DNA from: Burkholderiales bacterium
Lineage (GTDB): Bacteria; Pseudomonadota; Gammaproteobacteria; Burkholderiales; Burkholderiaceae_C
Direction: 5' to 3'
Assembly (NCBI GenBank): GCA_947453585.1
Contig: CANGHQ010000004.1
Span: 1 to 18,335 of the forward strand
Length of the DNA: 18,335 nt
Shown here: piece by piece, positions 15,341 to 18,335 of the stretch
How the letters are laid out: each line of letters starts with the position of its first letter
Position numbering within the stretch: position 1 is the first letter of the stretch
The notes under the pieces: model-generated
Seen by the model: the letters and a program-made list of their open reading frames with translations, nothing else
What the model was told of the DNA's origin: nothing
Database searches by the model: none
Program-made: the position numbers and the translations under genes

Positions 15341-15724
15341 TTAGAAGGCGATAGGCTGAAGTTGAGGGGCAGTATGCCAGTGGACGACGCCGCTTTGTTC
15401 ACTCAGGTCGATTTTGACCAAGCCGTGCCGGCACGGGCCGGACATGCATCGGCCGGTGGCGGGCGCGTACAAGGCGCCATGGGTGGCGCAAATCAGCCAG
15501 CGCCCGGTGGTGTCGAAAAAACGGTTGGGCTGAAAGTCCATTTCCATGGCCACATGGGCGCAGCGGTTGAGGTAGGCGTGCACCTGGCCTTCAAAGCGCA
15601 CCGCAAATGCCCAGCAGCTCAGGCCTTGGTACACCACGTCAAAAGGCACGGCCAAGCCGCCATCGACCAAGTCGCCTGAACTGCACAGCGCAATGCGTTC
15701 GAATTCCGGGCTCATGGCTACCAT
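15341..15724 (-). CDS. Small stand-alone Rieske [2Fe-2S] protein
   Basis: A 127-residue protein that is essentially one Rieske domain. The cluster ligands are Cys55-x-His57 (RCAHVAME) and Cys79-xx-His82 (LICATHGALY). There is no signal peptide, membrane segment or oxygenase catalytic domain, so it should be a soluble cytoplasmic electron carrier or redox sensor. Two further cysteines (93 and 98) are nearby, where cytochrome bc1 Rieske proteins have a disulfide in a different arrangement. The start is uncertain: ATG at 15724 or 15715, or TTG at 15736, because two 12-base near-identical repeats span this point. It lies between a HAD phosphatase and sppA. Partner and function are unknown. Confidence 0.88.
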   Translation of the reverse strand: MVAMSPEFERIALCSSGDLVDGGLAVPFDVVYQGLSCWAFAVRFEGQVHAYLNRCAHVAMEMDFQPNRFFDTTGRWLICATHGALYAPATGRCMSGPCRHGLVKIDLSEQSGVVHWHTAPQLQPIAF

Positions 15725-15736
15725 CGTGGCTACCAA

Positions 15737-16417
15737 TCAGGCGTGTTCCAGCATCCACTGGTGCAGCTCGGCGGCTGAATGCGCCACAAACAGCGGATTC
15801 AAGGCGGCAAGCGCTGGCGTGTCATGCGCGCCGTAGCTCACGCCCACGGCTGCGCAACCGGCGTTGATGGCCATTTGCAGGTCATGCGTGGTGTCGCCCA
15901 CCATCAGGGTGCGCTCGGGCGACACGCCCAGCTCCGCCATCAGCTCGTGCAACATGCGGGCGTCGGGCTTGCCCGCCGTCTCGTCGGCCGTGCGCGAGGC
16001 GTGAAACACATCTTTGAGCGCCACGTGGGCCAGCGCCTGGTTCAGGCCCCAGCGGCTTTTGCCGGTGGCAACGGTCAAAAAGTGCTGGCGCTGGCGCAAA
16101 TCGTCCAGCATGCCCAGCACGCCAGGAAACAGGGTGATATCGCCCTGGTGCAGAGAATAGTGGTGCTTGTAGCGCTCGCCCAGCAAGGGGTATTTTTCTT
16201 TGGGCACGTCGGGCGCTGCGTGCGCCAGGGCCTGCATCAGGCCCAAGCCAATGACGTAAGAGGCGTCCGCGTCACTGGGCACCGCCCCGCCCACGTCGCC
16301 CACGGCGCGCTGGATGCTGCGGGTGATGATGGCGGTGGAATCAAACAGGGTGCCGTCCCAGTCAAAGGCGATCAGGTCAAAGCGGCGCGCGTGCGCTGCG
16401 GTTTTAGTTGGGTTCAT
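15737..16417 (-). CDS. HAD-superfamily hydrolase, subfamily IA (phosphoglycolate phosphatase-like)
   Basis: A 226-residue HAD phosphatase. Motif I is FDWDGTLFDS with the nucleophile Asp19 and Asp21, motif II is Thr118 (VATGKSRWG), motif III Lys150 (GKPDARM) and motif IV GDTTHD (174-179). A helical cap lies between motifs I and II. The substrate cannot be read from sequence; Gph-type phosphoglycolate phosphatase is the closest annotation. The ATG at 16417 overlaps the rluC end by 14 bases. The frame stays open far upstream inside rluC, but the longer version has no HAD character before this Met. Confidence 0.92.
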   Translation of the reverse strand: MNPTKTAAHARRFDLIAFDWDGTLFDSTAIITRSIQRAVGDVGGAVPSDADASYVIGLGLMQALAHAAPDVPKEKYPLLGERYKHHYSLHQGDITLFPGVLGMLDDLRQRQHFLTVATGKSRWGLNQALAHVALKDVFHASRTADETAGKPDARMLHELMAELGVSPERTLMVGDTTHDLQMAINAGCAAVGVSYGAHDTPALAALNPLFVAHSAAELHQWMLEHA

Positions 16418-17585
16418 GGGCAGAAATGCTGGGGCTAGGGCTGGGGCTGGACGCCCCGGAGTTGGAAGAATCGGAAACGTTATCCATGATGGCCACGGGC
16501 GCATGCGAGCCGACGCGGGCCGCAGGCAACACATCCTGCAAAAAAGTGGCCAGCTCGGGCGGCAGCGCGGCGTGCAGTTCCATCCGTTGACCGGTGGCCG
16601 GGTGGTCGCACTGCAGGCGCCAGGCGTGCAAAAACATGCGTTTAAGCGAATGCGCGCCGGTTGCGCGGGCCAGCGCCTTGTTGCGCTCGAAGTCGCCGTA
16701 CTTGTCATCACCCACGATCGGCATGCCCTCGGACGCCAGATGCACCCGGATTTGGTGGGTGCGGCCGGTTTTGATGGTCACTTCCAGCAGCGAATAAGGC
16801 TGCGGCGCGCCAGGGGTCGTGGAGCTGTTGACTTTGACTAAGGTTAGCGACGGCATGCCGTCGGGGTCGTCTTTGGACACCACTTTGACCCGGCGCTCGC
16901 CCTCGCCCTTGCCGCCATCGGTATCGAGCAGGTATTTGTGCAGGGGTTTGTCCAGCACCTTTTTGTTGCTCGGCCACTGGCCCAATGCGAGCGCCAGGTA
17001 GGTTTTGCCGGTTTCCCGGTCGCGGAACTGGGCTTGCAGGTGTTTGAGCGCACTGCGTTTTTTGGCGACCAGCAAGATGCCGCTGGTTTCTCGGTCCAGG
17101 CGGTGCACCAGCTCCAGGAACGGCGCTTGCGGCCGGGCCATGCGCAATTGCTCGATGACGCCAAAACTCACGCCCGAGCCGCCATGCACGGCCACGCCCG
17201 CCGGTTTGTCGATGGCCAAAAGGTGCGCGTCTTCAAACAAGACCGCAAAGTTCTTGGCCGGCACGTGTTTTGACGCGCCCTCAGACATAGCTTGAGCTTT
17301 GTCGGCGGCGCGCTCGGACACGCGCACTGGCGGCAAACGCAGCACGTCACCCACATGCACCCGGGTGTCGGCGCTGGCGCGCCCCTTATTGATGCGCACC
17401 TCGCCGCTGCGGATGATGCGGTAGATGTGCGTCTTGGGCACGCCCTTGAGCTGGCGCATCAGGTAGTTGTCCAGGCGCTGGTCGCTGCCGTTTTCATCGA
17501 CTGTGAGCCACTGCACGGCGGCGCCAACCCCGGCGGGGGCGCTTGCAATCGGCGTGGCGGCGTTGGCCCCTATAATGTGTTTCAC
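16404..17585 (-). CDS. rluC: 23S rRNA pseudouridine synthase RluC
   Basis: Modifies uridines 955, 2504 and 2580 of 23S rRNA in E. coli. The 393 residues have an S4 RNA-binding domain at about 36-86 (QRLDNYLMRQLKGVPKTHIY and following). The RluA-type catalytic domain carries Asp164 in HRLDRETSG and the KTGRTHQIRVHL block. The last ~30 residues are Ser/Pro-rich and low-complexity. The start is GTG at 17585; GTG at 17516 (VQWLTVDEN) is an alternative. The first codons overlap the rne promoter on the other strand. As in E. coli, rluC is divergent from rne. It leads a rluC-HAD-Rieske-sppA operon. Confidence 0.95.
   Translation of the reverse strand: MKHIIGANAATPIASAPAGVGAAVQWLTVDENGSDQRLDNYLMRQLKGVPKTHIYRIIRSGEVRINKGRASADTRVHVGDVLRLPPVRVSERAADKAQAMSEGASKHVPAKNFAVLFEDAHLLAIDKPAGVAVHGGSGVSFGVIEQLRMARPQAPFLELVHRLDRETSGILLVAKKRSALKHLQAQFRDRETGKTYLALALGQWPSNKKVLDKPLHKYLLDTDGGKGEGERRVKVVSKDDPDGMPSLTLVKVNSSTTPGAPQPYSLLEVTIKTGRTHQIRVHLASEGMPIVGDDKYGDFERNKALARATGAHSLKRMFLHAWRLQCDHPATGQRMELHAALPPELATFLQDVLPAARVGSHAPVAIMDNVSDSSNSGASSPSPSPSISAHEPN
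17571..17576 (+). promoter_or_regulatory. rne promoter (-10 element)
   Basis: A perfect TATAAT on the plus strand, placing transcription start near 17583, inside the first codon of divergent rluC. The -35 position at 17-base spacing (ATCGGC, 17548-17553) is weak. It is the best promoter candidate for rne. It implies a leader of about 500 nt. Confidence 0.6.
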
Positions 17586-17766
17586 TAGCGTTTTGCCGTA
17601 AGTGGTTGATTTGGTTGGAGTTTAGTCCACCCCCCACAAATTGCCGCGCTAGCCGGTCGATGCCGCCTTGCTGCATTGCTTGCAAACCACCCGCCAGATG
17701 CGGTTGGTGGCCAGCACACAACACGGTCAAGCCGAAGAATTGAACCCCTGATACGGAATACCCAAA

Positions 17767-17793
17767 ATTCCCAGACCCCCTCGGTCTGGGAAT
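17767..17793 (+). ncRNA. 11-bp hairpin in the rne leader
   Basis: ATTCCCAGACC (17767-17777) pairs perfectly with GGTCTGGGAAT (17783-17793) around a CCCTC loop. No T tract follows, so it is not an intrinsic terminator. It is the most stable perfect stem in the leader and a candidate RNase E feedback element. Confidence 0.6.
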
Positions 17794-17885
17794 GGAATGA
17801 AACGAGAGATGTGTGTTGAAGCCCTTGAAAACTTTGTGCCTGCGGAGCGCCTGCGCCCCGTTTGTTGGCGCGTTTGAGGCATTGC

Positions 17886-17924
17886 CAGCCGGCTGCGGGG
17901 CACCAAGTGCTGCACGCCGGGCTG
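17886..17924 (+). ncRNA. Bulged GC-rich hairpin in the rne leader
   Basis: CAGCCGGCTGC (17886-17896) pairs with GCACGCCGGGCTG (17912-17924) with single-base bulges. It closes over an inner GCAC-CAA-GTGC hairpin (17900-17910). Together this makes a bulged stem-loop of about 39 nt located roughly 160 bases before the rne start. No terminator-like T tract follows. Confidence 0.5.
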
Positions 17925-18082
17925 TAACAACCCACATCCACCCCCTCGTCCCCATCCCTGCGCCTACGCTTCGTCACCTCGTGTGATTCGAAGTTCTCCG
18001 GCAATTCCTCCTCAGTTCAGTTTTTCGGTTCAGGCATCGTTGGCCCATTTTGGGCAACTGACAACTGAAAAGGACGCACTCC

Positions 18083-18335
18083 ATGAAACGGATGCTAATC
18101 AACGCCACGCAGGCTGAAGAACGCCGCCTGGCCATTGTCGACGGACAGAAACTCCTCGACTACGAAATCGAAATCGAAGGGCGCGAGCAGCGCAAGGGCA
18201 ATATCTACAAGGCCGTCGTCACCCGCGTCGAGCCCTCGCTGGAAGCCTGCTTTGTTGACTACGGCGAAGACCGCCACGGCTTCTTGCCGTTCAAAGAAAT
18301 CTCCAAGATGTACTTCCAGCAAGGGGTGTCGGCCA
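18083..18335 (+). CDS. rne: Ribonuclease E, N-terminal part (runs off the right edge)
   Basis: RNase E is the central endonuclease of mRNA decay and of 5S rRNA and tRNA processing, and the scaffold of the degradosome. The 84 codons present begin MKRMLINATQAEERRLAIVD, nearly the E. coli N-terminus, and enter the S1 RNA-binding domain (GNIYKAVVTRVEPSLEACFV, then GEDRHGFLPFKEI). The catalytic and C-terminal regions are outside the window. An AAGGA Shine-Dalgarno sequence lies eight bases before the ATG. The long leader upstream and the divergent rluC match the E. coli arrangement. Confidence 0.97.
   Translation, partial: MKRMLINATQAEERRLAIVDGQKLLDYEIEIEGREQRKGNIYKAVVTRVEPSLEACFVDYGEDRHGFLPFKEISKMYFQQGVSA

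Larger units (their letters stand above)
17586..18082 (+). promoter_or_regulatory. Long structured 5' leader of rne
   Basis: About 500 bases without a gene between rluC and rne. In E. coli the rne 5' UTR is about 360 nt and its hairpins recruit RNase E for feedback control of its own mRNA. Length, position and hairpins here fit the same job. Two clear hairpins are listed separately. Near the 3' end, repeated CAGTT (around 18015-18023) can pair with AACTG copies (18057-18068) just before the Shine-Dalgarno sequence. A U-rich stretch lies at the beginning. A 139-codon ORF on the opposite strand is not convincing. Confidence 0.65.

Noticed and set aside
16418..16711. Upstream extension of the HAD phosphatase frame
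   Set aside because: It lies within rluC in another frame and lacks HAD features; ATG 16417 gives the normal family length.
17585..18004. 139-codon minus-strand ORF in the rne leader
   Set aside because: No ribosome-binding site or motif; it overlaps hairpins better explained as leader RNA structure.
1..18335. Search for mobile elements, CRISPR arrays, tRNAs, attachment sites or defence genes
   Set aside because: None seen; gene order is typical conserved chromosome throughout.

Overview
This window is a conserved housekeeping block from a beta-proteobacterial chromosome, most likely Burkholderiales and probably Comamonadaceae. That placement is an inference from gene order, high GC content and protein sequence style; no search was run. 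Two neighbourhoods that are separate in E. coli lie side by side here. One is the lepA-lepB-rnc-era operon. The other is the fatty-acid and RNA block rne / rluC / maf / yceD-rpmF-plsX-fabH-fabD-fabG-acpP-fabF. No tRNA, rRNA, IS element, prophage, CRISPR array or defence gene was seen.

Layout. Positions 1-3905 (minus strand) carry lepA-lepB-rnc-era, with overlapping or nearly abutting genes; era runs off the left edge. Positions 3906-4344 are a long non-coding gap with a candidate promoter, a strong intrinsic terminator only about 40 bases before lepA, and a perfect DnaA-box 9-mer. Positions 4345-6413 (minus) hold a periplasmic HtrA/MucD protease and a YgfX/CptA-like membrane protein. The rpoE-rseA-rseB genes that usually accompany this protease are not present. 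Positions 6458-11958 (minus) are the type II fatty-acid synthesis and phospholipid cluster plsX-fabH-fabD-fabG-acpP-fabF, with ATGA stop/start overlaps between several genes. A strong terminator separates it from rpmF (L32) and yceD (12066-12936). Positions 12962-14325 (plus) carry a divergent two-gene unit: a YceF-type Maf pyrophosphatase and an RsmI-like methylase. Positions 14332-17585 (minus) are a tight operon of rluC, a HAD phosphatase, a stand-alone Rieske protein and an SppA-type protease. Positions 17571-18335 (plus) hold the rne promoter, an unusually long structured leader of about 500 nt, and the first 84 codons of RNase E.

Together the genes cover translation (EF4, L32, RluC, RsmI-like), rRNA and mRNA processing (RNase III, RNase E, Era), secretion and envelope quality control (LepB, MucD, SppA) and membrane lipid synthesis (Fab/PlsX). 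I do not see a novel multi-gene system. The points most worth following are regulatory or architectural: the terminated leader before lepA, the missing rpoE-rse genes beside mucD, the inverted repeat at the acpP promoter, the rpmF/plsX terminator, the rne leader, and the uncharacterised Rieske protein in the rluC operon.
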